Shown in pieces: positions 57,490-63,513 of a DNA stretch of 64,000 nt. A program made the position numbers and the translations under genes. Below the pieces are notes generated by a model. That model saw only the letters and a program-made list of their open reading frames with translations, did no database searches and was not told the DNA's origin. Position 1 is the first letter of the stretch. Every line of letters begins with the position of its first letter. The DNA comes from Astropecten irregularis (Eukaryota > Echinodermata > Asteroidea > Paxillosida > Astropectinidae), in assembly GCA_963971285.1 (NCBI GenBank), contig OZ020249.1, positions 4,464,001 through 4,528,000 of the forward strand, given 5' to 3'.

Positions 57490-58463
57490 TGGCCTAAAAT
57501 TACACCAAAATCCTTCCATGACAAGTTGATAGGCATTTTTCTTGCTAGGAATGGTTCCTGGTAGTCATAGCTAGCTATGAGGAAGGTAGAGCGCATTTCT
57601 GAAAAAAGTCGGTTTGGGGCCAAAATTGAAAAAAGCTGCTGTGGGGGACCACATGGATTTTTCTGAAATTTGACTGACTACCAAAATGGCCTCAAATTAC
57701 ACCAAAATCTTTCAATGACAAGTTGATTGGCATTTTTCTTGCTGGGAATGGTTCCTGGTAGTCATAGCTATCTATGAGGAAGGTAGCGCGCATTTCTGAA
57801 AAAAGTCGGTTTGGGGCCAAAATTGAAAAAAGCTGCTGTGGGGGACCACATGGATTTTTCTGAAATTTGTCTGACTACCAAAATGGCCTCAAATTACACC
57901 AAAATCCTTCAATGACAAGTTGATTGGCATTTTTCTTGCTGGGAATGGTTCCTGGTAGTCATAGCTACCTATGAGGAAGATAGCACGCATTTCTGAAAAA
58001 AGTTACTTTTGGGCAAAAATTGAAAAAAAGCTGCTGTGGGGGACCACATGGATTTTTCTGAAATTTGACTGACTACCAAAATGGCCTCAAATTACACCAA
58101 AATCCTTCCATGACAAGTTGATTGGCATTTTTCTTGCTGGGAATGGTTCCTGGTAGTCATAGCTAGCTATGAGGAAGGTAGCGCGCATTTCTGAAAAAAG
58201 TCGGTTTGGGGCCAAAATTGAAAAAAGCTGCTGTGGGGGACCACATGGATTTTTCTGAAATTTGACTGACTACCAAAATGGCCTCAAATTACACCAAAAT
58301 CCTTCTATGACAAGTTGATAGGCATTTTTCTTGCTGGGAATGGTTCCTGGTAGTCATAGCTAGCTATGAGGAAGGTAGCGCGCATTTCTGAAAAAAGTCG
58401 GTTTGGGGCCAAAATTGAAAAAAGCTGCTGTGGGGGACCACATGGATTTTTCTGAAATTTGAC
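57490..58463 (+). repeat. Terminal satellite block and truncated last monomer
   Basis: The last kilobase repeats the variant order of about 16.92-17.86 kb (and 20.27-21.2 kb): TTGCTAGGAATGG, TTTCAATGAC, GCTATCTATG, TTTGTCTGAC, a B monomer with an extra A (58030 against 17445), then TTCTATGACAAG. The final monomer starts at 58323 and stops after 141 bp, within TTTGAC|TGAC. The edge monomers look no more degraded than internal ones. Confidence 0.88.
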
Positions 58464-58675
58464 GTCGGATTAGAATTTTTGGTGTCGGAAAAAAACATTA
58501 TGCTGTTTCGGGTCTCGCACCCAGGACCCCTGGCTACCAGTGTTGAAAACTGTCTGCTGGCTATCAGGTCCAGACCTGGTGAAAACATCCACTTTTTGAC
58601 CCATGACGATAATGCAAAATTTTGATATATTTCAAGCAAGTCCGATGTCAGATTAGATCTTTTGTATAGATCAGT
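58464..58675. other. Non-satellite spacer after the array
   Basis: No convincing gene is present. A short imperfect direct repeat, GACGTCGGATTAGA at 58461 and GATGTCAGATTAGA at 58644 (12 of 14 bases), brackets most of the spacer. It might be a trace of an older insertion or duplication. A minus-strand open frame that runs from here into the satellite is a chance fusion. Confidence 0.5.
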
Positions 58676-58774
58676 GGGCAATACCTGACTCACGATGATT
58701 ACTAGAAGGAGACAGACACTCACTTGAGTGGCAATACCTGACTCATCATGATCACTAGAGGGAGACAGACACTG
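58676..58774 (+). repeat. 53-bp minisatellite, first cluster (about two copies)
   Basis: The unit GGCAATACCTGACTCACGAT, followed by GATTACTAGAAGGAGACAGA and CACTCACTTGAGT, repeats with a 53-bp step (ATACCTGACT at 58681 and 58734). The second copy has CATCATGATCACTAGAGGG. Read on the minus strand, each unit contains GTGAGT and, 16 bases on, CTTCTAG, so it looks like a splice donor and acceptor placed close together. Confidence 0.85.
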
Positions 58775-58842
58775 TCTACGGCAACCCCATTAGCAACCGC
58801 TGTAAATCATACATGCAGATGTTGATATGGAAACATCCTTAC

Positions 58843-59027
58843 CTGCAGATGGTTCAGATTGACGTTCGCCTCATGTAACACAGATGGCAAATCCTTTTAT
58901 GAATGGATGATCATATCAAGCTTGTCAGCAACTAGCGCCCTCTCCAGTTCATAGGTGAACAGGCTGGTTTTCCTGATATTTGAAGGTAGCTGAACCTGAA
59001 TCATGTCAACGTTTTTGTCCATTGTAA
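58843..59027 (-). pseudogene. Candidate spliced exon with an in-frame stop
   Basis: On the minus strand a pyrimidine-rich tract and TTTGACAG (AG at 59029-59028) precede an ATG at 59022, and the segment ends in CTGCAG|GTAAGG (GT at 58842-58841). Both are close to metazoan splice consensus. From the ATG the frame reads 41 codons (MDKNVDMIQVQLPSNIRKTS to KLDMIIHS), then TAA at 58899-58897. It continues in the same frame for 18 more codons (KDLPSVLHEANVNLNHLQ) to the donor, 60 codons in all. The protein was not recognised; the middle (TYELERALVADKLD) looks helical and charged. It could be an exon disabled by one nonsense change, a short upstream ORF in a leader exon, or a chance arrangement. Confidence 0.4.
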
Positions 59028-59039
59028 CTGTCAAATAAA

Positions 59040-59302
59040 GAAAGAGGAAAATGAATGAAACAAAATGGATTGTAGATTCTCAATGCAGAAGGCCCATAAA
59101 AGGACTGGATGGGTCAGATGGTATAGCACAGCTACGGCATGCCTTGTCCGCCGCACAGGAGCATATAAAAAGTAAGGGTTTGCATCTATGTTGGTGAAAT
59201 GATTATGAAAATGCTTATATAAGAAAATACAATAATTAACCATGTTAATACCTCTTCTATTTTCAAGAGTGGGGAGTCTATAAAGTGCACATAAATAAAT
59301 GA
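59040..59302. other. AT-rich spacer between minisatellite clusters
   Basis: This stretch holds no supported gene. It contains a weak tRNA-like segment (listed separately), CATATAAAAAG at 59162, which resembles a TATA box, and AT-rich sequence. A 101-codon minus-strand open frame here has no recognisable domain and is taken as chance. Confidence 0.5.
59108..59186 (+). repeat. Possible tRNA-derived SINE head or tRNA relic
   Basis: GGGTCAGATGGTATAGCAC at 59111-59129 resembles the D-arm/A-box region of tRNAs (typically TAGCTCAGTGGTAGAGCAC). GGGTTTGCATC at 59176-59186 resembles a B box. The spacing between the two is longer than in a normal tRNA, and no complete cloverleaf can be drawn. A degraded SINE is possible; chance resemblance is also possible. 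Confidence 0.2.
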
Positions 59303-59307
59303 GATGA

Positions 59308-59465
59308 ATGATCACTAGAGAAAGACAGACATTCACTTGGGTGGCAATACCTGACTCACGATGATTTCTAGAAGGAGAAAGACACTCACTCGAGTGGCAA
59401 TACCTGACTCACGATGATTACTAGAAGGAGACAGACACTCACTTGAGTGGCAATACTTGACTCAA
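59308..59465 (+). repeat. 53-bp minisatellite, second cluster (about three copies)
   Basis: The same 53-bp unit as at 58676 recurs with starts of ATAC at 59347, 59400 and 59453. One copy has CACTCGAGTG, a perfect 10-bp palindrome, where others have CACTTGAGTG. The two clusters are separated by about 530 bp that include the candidate exon, so they may once have been one array interrupted by an insertion. Confidence 0.85.
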
Positions 59466-59505
59466 CTCAATACTGATCAACCGTGGTGCACCCTGACCTC
59501 CCACA

Positions 59506-59742
59506 ATGCGTACCGCCATAGCCGCCATGATCGTCCTTCTTTTCGAAGTTAAACACCTCGAAGCCAAGAGTGGGGAGGACGGGCGGGACGTAACCGTCTG
59601 GGGTAGGTATGAACTAGTAGACTCAAACCACAACAGGTGGGGGAGAGTCTACTGCATTCAACCTACCCCAGACGGTTACTACGATATGCAGAGTGGCACC
59701 GGATCCCGGTGGCGGGTTGGCTACGAGGAGTGTCAGGTGTAA
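59506..59742 (+). CDS. Hypothetical small ORF with a signal-peptide-like start
   Basis: An ATG in the context CCCACAATGC opens a 78-codon frame. The N-terminus (MRTAIAAMIVLLFEV) has one basic residue followed by a hydrophobic core, like a short signal peptide. The rest is polar and aromatic, with two cysteines (VYCIQP, YEECQV), and no domain was recognised. A perfect 19-bp inverted repeat lies inside the frame, which is unusual for coding DNA. The location, between a minisatellite and the 3' end of a dead DIRS-type element, also argues against a conserved gene. It may be element-derived noncoding sequence. No splice or promoter evidence fixes the start. Confidence 0.25.
   Translation: MRTAIAAMIVLLFEVKHLEAKSGEDGRDVTVWGRYELVDSNHNRWGRVYCIQPTPDGYYDMQSGTGSRWRVGYEECQV
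59590..59679. repeat. Perfect 19-bp inverted repeat, long hairpin
   Basis: GTAACCGTCTGGGGTAGGT at 59590-59608 is exactly complementary to 59661-59679. Inside it, GTAGACTC at 59617-59624 pairs with GAGTCTAC at 59645-59652, and one further A-T pair extends that stem. The result is a 90-nt two-stem hairpin with a symmetrical 8-nt internal loop and a loop of about 20 nt. It could be a transposon terminal structure, a structured RNA or a microRNA-like fold. It lies about 135 bp beyond the end of the recombinase remnant. Confidence 0.9.
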
Positions 59743-59814
59743 GGAGGATATGAGCCAGGTTAGCGTAGAGGAGGTAAAGTAACACATGTACGATTTTTAC
59801 ATGTACATTACCCC
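59743..59814. other. Short noncoding gap
   Basis: No gene is seen. The segment contains two copies of ACATGTAC around an AT-rich core (59783-59806) and leads to the in-frame stop of the recombinase remnant on the minus strand. Confidence 0.5.
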
Positions 59815-60790
59815 TTAAGAGCTGTACCCTGGGTGGAGGTCCGTGCGGGTCTCACCCAGGTGCCAGTTGGTTGGAGGGTCTCCTGGGCTCCAAGTTGTTG
59901 GGGCCAGGACCGTCCTGCCGTGAGTTGAGTTGCTCTGCAAGACGTCCCTCATGTAGGAGGTGAAAACGGAGGGGCACTTCCAGCATGAAACTCCCCTGAA
60001 GTAGGATCAGGATGCAGAGACCGCTCAAGCATCGTGGGCCTTGATGTATTGTTGGGTTAGCTGATCCAGCCTGGATGGCTAGTCTGGGCCTGCAGCTTGA
60101 TGGTTGACGACTGGATGACGACCCAGTGGGCAATGGTGTACCAAGACGATGGATGGCAAGGCTTGGTGGTAAAGGTGAACGGCTGACAGGAACTCCCTCT
60201 CAGGCCCCTTGTTCGGGGCAAGTACGGCTTCAGGGTCCTGATAGAGCACCATGATTGTCGAATATGTCCCCGGTTTGAGAAGCCAGAGATGGTATGAAAG
60301 TGTCCGGTGGCTCGAAGGAGGGGGACTGGTTCTTGGTGAAAAGCCGATGGTCGGGATGAGTCGAAAGCCATGTGGCTCCCAGCAGATGTGGTCCCTAGCT
60401 ATGGGTAGGGCCTTGATGTCACAGGTCCTCATAGCCGTAACCACTGTCAGGAGGGAGGCGAGCTGATAGTAGTGGGCATCAGAGGGGCCTAGCACGGGGG
60501 TTCGAGTAGAGGCCTGCAGGTTACAGGTTGGATGTCCAGGTTCCAGGATGGGATTGGCTGTCTGCTGGGAGGCCGCTCTAAGTCCTGCGTGAGGAGGTGA
60601 GGGGCCTCGTTGTTTGATATGGGTGAGCCGTCCTCAAGGTCCTCAGGCATGGCAGCCAGTGGAGAACTGTGGTTGCAGGGTGTCGAAGCTTGCAGTCCAG
60701 TGTAGAACAAGTGCGTAGGGAAAGGTCACTACCACTGTAACAGGTGCATGGTCGTTGTAGCACGAAGCGCAGAGGCGTTAACGCTATCGT
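59815..60790 (-). pseudogene. DIRS-type tyrosine recombinase, broken
   Basis: Pieces in order are GLQASTPCNHSSPLAAMPED (core-binding region, about 60700), IPSWNLDI (about 60550), LLTVVTAMRTCDIKAL with the first catalytic Arg at 60429-60427, ARDHICWEPHGFRLIP, and TIAHWVV (about 60130). The H-x-x-R box follows as KAHDA then a stop, with His at 60036-60034. Then come SYFRGVS and SVFTSYMRDVL, with the likely nucleophile Tyr at 59955-59953. The second catalytic Arg position is TGA (60027-60025), and another TGA follows at 60009-60007, where the family often has Trp. The frame changes three times along the domain. The final frame stays open to TAA at 59817-59815. The protein would cut and rejoin the circular DNA intermediate; this copy cannot. 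Confidence 0.85.
59828..59860. repeat. Small hairpin near the recombinase end
   Basis: CCTGGGTG at 59828-59835 pairs perfectly with CACCCAGG at 59853-59860 across a 17-nt loop. It overlaps the last codons of the minus-strand recombinase remnant. Its meaning is unknown. Confidence 0.5.
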
Positions 60791-61049
60791 GTATCTTCGG
60801 TTGACAGGTGTCGTCCCGGTGCAGCCGTGGCGGCAGTGTCGTCAGAAGACCAGCCGAAGAGAGGATCGTTGGACAGCATCCAGCACAATAGGTGGAGACC
60901 TCCGGATGCTGGGAGCAGGATCCCTGACTGACCGAGGTTGATGGAGGGAAGTTCGGTCTGGGAGCATGATCAGTGGCGCAACGGCCGGCCCGGCCGGTCT
61001 GGGAGCATGATCAGTGTTAGCACAAGAAGTCTGGCCAGTCTGAAGAACC

Positions 61050-61720
61050 TGAATCACACTCGTTCTGGCGTGGCCAGTGTGAGGGCGATAGGAGAATGCA
61101 GCATCGTTTCTGTTCCAGTTGTGGAGAATGTGAGCGGTATCAGGGAGATCAAAGGGATGGCCAGGAGGGCTGCACCGCTGATCTGTCGGGCATCCGTTGC
61201 CCATGAACGAAGGTGAGGGTGCCCGGTGTAGAACGTCGGTAGTTGGACGTTGTCGGTTGACGCAGACAGGTCAACGTGGCATCTCTAGTCGTAGAGAGAG
61301 CGTCCTAGTGATGTCTGAGTGGAAAGTCCATTCTGGATTCATCCACCCTCAGAGCATCCGCAGTCTCGTTGTCCTGGCCGGCAATGTGGATGGCTTGTAG
61401 GTGGGCGCCGTTGTCCTTGGTCCACCGTAGGGATCCGCCAGGTCAAGGCACACATCTGTGGGGAGCACGTGACTCAATGGTGGTCGATGTGCGCTACAGC
61501 TGTTGAGTCATTGGAGCAGACCGGTGTTCGTCCTCCCTTGACGTGTCCGCAAAAGTGTCGCCGGGCGTCAAGGACGGCCCGTAGCACGAGCGTGTTAGTG
61601 AGATAGAGACGGGAGGAGTGGTCCCGGTTCCCAGATGCCTAATGTGGGGGGAGGGGTGTGTTCCACCCCAGGAGGGACCCGTCATGATACCGCCTCGGCT
61701 CTTGATGTCAAGGAGAGGGT
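61050..61720 (-). pseudogene. DIRS-type RNase H and connection region, broken
   Basis: Recognisable stretches are LTNTLVLRAVLDARRHFCGH and VKGGR (about 61590-61530), SNDSTAVAHIDHH before a stop at 61476-61474 (the usual family form begins with a TDN-like motif; Asp at 61509-61507), and HIAGQDNETADALRVDES (61388 leftwards), which matches the closing H-G-x-N-x-x-AD-L motif of retroelement RNase H. Downstream, STDNVQLPTFYTGHPHLRSW (61260 leftwards) and IPLISLIPL correspond to the DIRS connection region before the recombinase. RNase H would remove the RNA strand of the RNA-DNA hybrid. Stops and frame changes make it nonfunctional. Confidence 0.8.
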
Positions 61721-61899
61721 GTCGGTCGTTAGGTAAACTTCCTTCTTCGACCAGGGGAGGTACTGGTTGATGTGCTGCGTTACTTCGACTGCGATGCCAA
61801 TGGAGTCGAGGCTATAGGGCTGAGAAGCCAGGAGATGCGGGTTGCATATGGCTGGGTGATGAGAACTGACATAGTTCGATCGCTCTAATCCCCCGTGGG

Positions 61900-62420
61900 G
61901 TCCTGTCTTAGTCCAGGGGGACTGCCGTTGTGGAGTGGCATCCCCTGGGGAGATGGCCTCAAGGTTTCTGCACTGCTGTGCAGAGACAACATCCTACTCG
62001 TCGGGTGGTAGGCGGAGTCCAGATGTGGGGTGCCCAAATTCCTGTTCGAGTTGTGCGATAACTGAGGAGTGCTGGACTGATGCAGGTCTACTTCTGTCAC
62101 CTGTTAGGTGTGGTAGTAAGATGCAGGAGTGGTAAAAGCCGGTTTGGGCCATCCTGCGATGGGTCAGCCATCAGGTTGATCACTGCCTTGATTAACTGAA
62201 GATGCTAACCTGTAATCCAGAGGCTGTAACCACAGCTCCTTTGTCGCTTTCGGTAAGGTCGGAGAAAGTGTAAACCTTGTGTATCCATGGGCCAGCAGCC
62301 ACCAGTGGGATGATAAGGTCAAGGCGGGTGGAGGCTGGAGGTCTCGATAGCATCGAAAACCGATTGGTTCCGCAGGTCCGCTTGGGAAGTTCATGGTACT
62401 GCGACATCGTCACCATTGGT
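61900..62420 (-). pseudogene. DIRS-type reverse transcriptase fragments
   Basis: LDLIIPLVAAGPWIHKVYTF followed by SD (62323-62258) matches the fingers segment before the first catalytic Asp; that position reads Tyr (KVY). QLIKAVINLMADPSQDG (62198-62148) matches the helix before the Y-x-D-D motif. The expected YLDD position reads LLHL, so the active site is lost. A further piece, VIAQLEQEFG (about 62060), resembles the segment after the active site. Several frames are needed to join these. The N-terminal part of the domain, right of 62420, is not clear. Confidence 0.7.
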
Positions 62421-62607
62421 GGCTATCCTGCGATGTGCCGGGAGCTTATGATACTGTCGATGGTGATAAGTTGTTTAGACGCATGCCAGCTCCTTGGCTG
62501 CGTGGGCATGCTGTATGTCGAGTCCCTTCATCTACATGTAGGATAATCAAGATGGTGTGTCCACCGCAACTGTTCACATTCTGGTACCTGTGATGAGTCA
62601 TGGTATC
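62421..62607. other. Unassigned sequence between two retroelements
   Basis: This stretch may be the degraded 5' portion of the DIRS-type element, but no motif supports that. Short open frames on both strands have no recognisable domain. Confidence 0.4.
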
Positions 62608-62654
62608 TGTTGTGTAGCGACTGGAATCAGTCTACACTTTTGGTTTATGCCAAA

Positions 62655-62666
62655 TGCGCATGCGCG
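62655..62666. promoter_or_regulatory. NRF1-like palindromic site in the LTR
   Basis: TGCGCATGCGCG matches the NRF1 consensus YGCGCAYGCGCR at all 12 positions. It lies about 86 bp upstream of the TATA-like ATAAAA, a suitable place for a promoter element of the retrotransposon. Binding is inferred from the motif only. Confidence 0.55.
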
Positions 62667-62716
62667 CATGTTGTGAAGTTGTCAAACGCTTTTGATCCAT
62701 GATGTTGATTTAACAT

Positions 62717-62734
62717 GTTTGGCCAGTTTGGCCA
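62717..62734 (+). repeat. Tandem 9-bp repeat in the LTR
   Basis: GTTTGGCCA occurs twice in direct tandem just upstream of the TATA-like sequence. The halves resemble NFI-type half-sites (TTGGC), so a paired binding site is possible. Confidence 0.5.
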
Positions 62735-62740
62735 CAGTTC

Positions 62741-62746
62741 ATAAAA
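62741..62746 (+). promoter_or_regulatory. TATA-like element of the LTR
   Basis: ATAAAA in the context TTCATAAAAC lies about 68 bp before the LTR end. If used, transcription would begin near 62770. The motif is short and AT-biased, so confidence is moderate to low. Confidence 0.35.
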
Positions 62747-62812
62747 CAACGTGTGCTGCGTCCTTTATTTGAATCAATGAGTATTGAGAGTGACCCGATG
62801 GACATAACATTT

Positions 62813-62830
62813 TGGCGACGAGGATGGGAT
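62813..62830 (+). other. Primer-binding site matching tRNA-Ser(GCT)
   Basis: TGGCGACGAGGATGGGAT is the complement of the conserved 3' end of metazoan tRNA-Ser(GCT), including the added CCA (tRNA end ATCCCATCCTCGTCGCCA). All 18 bases agree with the tRNA end as I know it. Its position three bases after the LTR supports the element call and fixes its orientation as plus. Confidence 0.85.
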
Positions 62831-63330
62831 CACTCTCGATAATTTGCGCCCTAAAATACGCCAGTTAATTACGGAGTAAAACCGTTCAGTTACCGCCGTG
62901 TCGTTGTGTACACGTGAGGACGCCATGCTGCCGCTGACGCGTGATCGCTAGTTGTGTGCATACTGCATGCATTTTGCGTGTCAGTACATGTACCTACATT
63001 ACAGTACTGTATTGTACAACTTGATTGTGTACTGTTGATACGCCGTGTGCAGTGCAATACACACGGACCGGAGCCGCCATAGCTACACGAGCGTCATACG
63101 CTACTGAATGCGGTAACATTCATAACCCATGTGCCGGGAGTGCAGTCATCGTTAGCCATCGTTGCAGTCCTCCGATCCTGGTTCATATCGCTATTAACTT
63201 CCAAAGTTAAGCCTGCCGTGGAAGCGGAAGTTATCAGCGGTGAACGGCAAAAGTTGTCAATGCCATGTCAAGTGGACAGTGGATCGTTCGCCCGGATCGT
63301 TTCCCATGTGTCCGCCATGCGCGTGAAGCC

Positions 63331-63341
63331 AAGATGGCGGC
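63331..63341 (+). promoter_or_regulatory. YY1-like motif
   Basis: AAGATGGCGGC matches the well-known YY1 consensus. It sits about 520 bp downstream of the LTR, in the element's leader. Downstream YY1 sites occur in some retroelement promoters; use here is inferred. Confidence 0.35.
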
Positions 63342-63473
63342 GCCAATCGTGCCGTTGAGTGATTAACGTTGGAGTGGAGATCGGGGAGATAGATCATGAC
63401 AGCCATGCCAGTTCGTGCCAAGTTGATGAATCGCCCATTTATCCTCTACCAGCCCAGCCAGCCGTGACCAGAG

Positions 63474-63513
63474 CCCTGCCTGCCCTGCCTGCCCTGCCTG
63501 CCCTGCCTGCCCT
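63474..63513 (+). repeat. Short 9-bp tandem repeat (CCCTGCCTG)
   Basis: CCCTGCCTG is repeated four times exactly (63474-63509) with a partial fifth copy. It is a simple C-rich minisatellite with no evident function. Confidence 0.9.

Larger units (their letters stand above)
1..58463 (+). repeat. 197-bp satellite DNA array, about 297 tandem monomers
   Basis: The same unit recurs every 197 bp (starts at 1, 198, 395 and so on) in one orientation up to 58463. Taking base 1 as monomer position 1, three main classes are visible. Class A has TTCCCGG near position 22, GGAAGCGCGC near 51, and AACGTTCTG in place of AGCTGCTG near 100. Class B has GCTACCTATGAGGAAGATAGCACGC near 37 (split here only for description) and GTTACTTTTGGGCAAA near 75. 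Class C has TTCCTGG, GCTAGCTATG, GGTAGCGCGC and GTCGGTTTTGGGCC. Variation is mostly single-base changes with rare one-base indels in A or T runs. A 197-bp period is close to a nucleosome repeat length, as in many centromeric or pericentromeric satellites. That role is inferred and nothing here proves it. The monomer family was not recognised by name. Confidence 0.98.
59815..62420 (-). mobile_element. Degraded DIRS-type retrotransposon (RT-RNase H-YR)
   Basis: Reading the minus strand from about 62420 leftwards gives pieces of reverse transcriptase, RNase H with a connection region, and tyrosine recombinase, in the order typical of DIRS-like elements. These elements integrate with a tyrosine recombinase instead of a DDE integrase. 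At least three frameshifts and several stops interrupt the recombinase alone, so no full protein can be made. The base composition is GC-rich compared with the flanks. The 5' (gag-like) part is not recognised; it would lie right of 62420, where an LTR element begins at 62608. DIRS1-like, PAT-like and Ngaro groups cannot be told apart here. A Crypton is excluded by the RT and RNase H parts. Confidence 0.85.
62608..62809 (+). mobile_element. 5' LTR of an LTR retrotransposon (about 202 bp)
   Basis: The segment starts TGTTGTG and ends CATAACA, near-perfect inverted ends of the TG...CA type. It is followed three bases later by a primer-binding site. It contains an NRF1-like palindrome, a tandem 9-bp repeat and a TATA-like ATAAAA at 62741. 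The length fits short-LTR animal Ty3/gypsy elements. The 3' LTR would lie beyond the window, so the boundaries rest on end motifs and the adjacent primer site only. Confidence 0.75.

Noticed and set aside
436-57623. Dozens of 62-99-codon minus-strand open frames across the satellite
   Set aside because: They are near-identical by repetition. The 197-bp period is not a multiple of three, so frames shift at each monomer, and no long protein can be read through the array. No start context, domain or splice pattern supports coding.
1-58463. CRISPR array
   Set aside because: The period is 197 bp with no short repeat separated by unique spacers; the whole unit is repeated.
1-58463. CENP-B box or telomeric repeat
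   Set aside because: No match to the CENP-B core pattern (TTCG with downstream A and CGGG at the right spacing) was seen in the consensus, and there is no TTAGGG-type repeat.
58364-58723. 119-codon minus-strand frame across the array junction
   Set aside because: It joins minisatellite, spacer and satellite sequence by chance; the satellite part is the same repeated frame seen throughout.
59852-60133. 93-codon minus-strand frame over the recombinase end
   Set aside because: It is out of frame with the KAHDA and FTSYMRDVL motifs, which are the true remnant frame.
59815-60790. Crypton (recombinase-only DNA transposon)
   Set aside because: RNase H and RT pieces lie upstream in the same orientation, which fits a DIRS-type retrotransposon instead.
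60744-61606. Several plus-strand frames of 65-95 codons in the GC-rich region
   Set aside because: They are antisense shadows of the minus-strand DIRS-type remnant, which has recognisable motifs; the plus-strand peptides have none.
63025-63210. Gag zinc knuckle in the 61-codon frame
   Set aside because: The cysteine and histidine spacing (ECGNIHNPC) does not fit the CX2CX4HX4C pattern.
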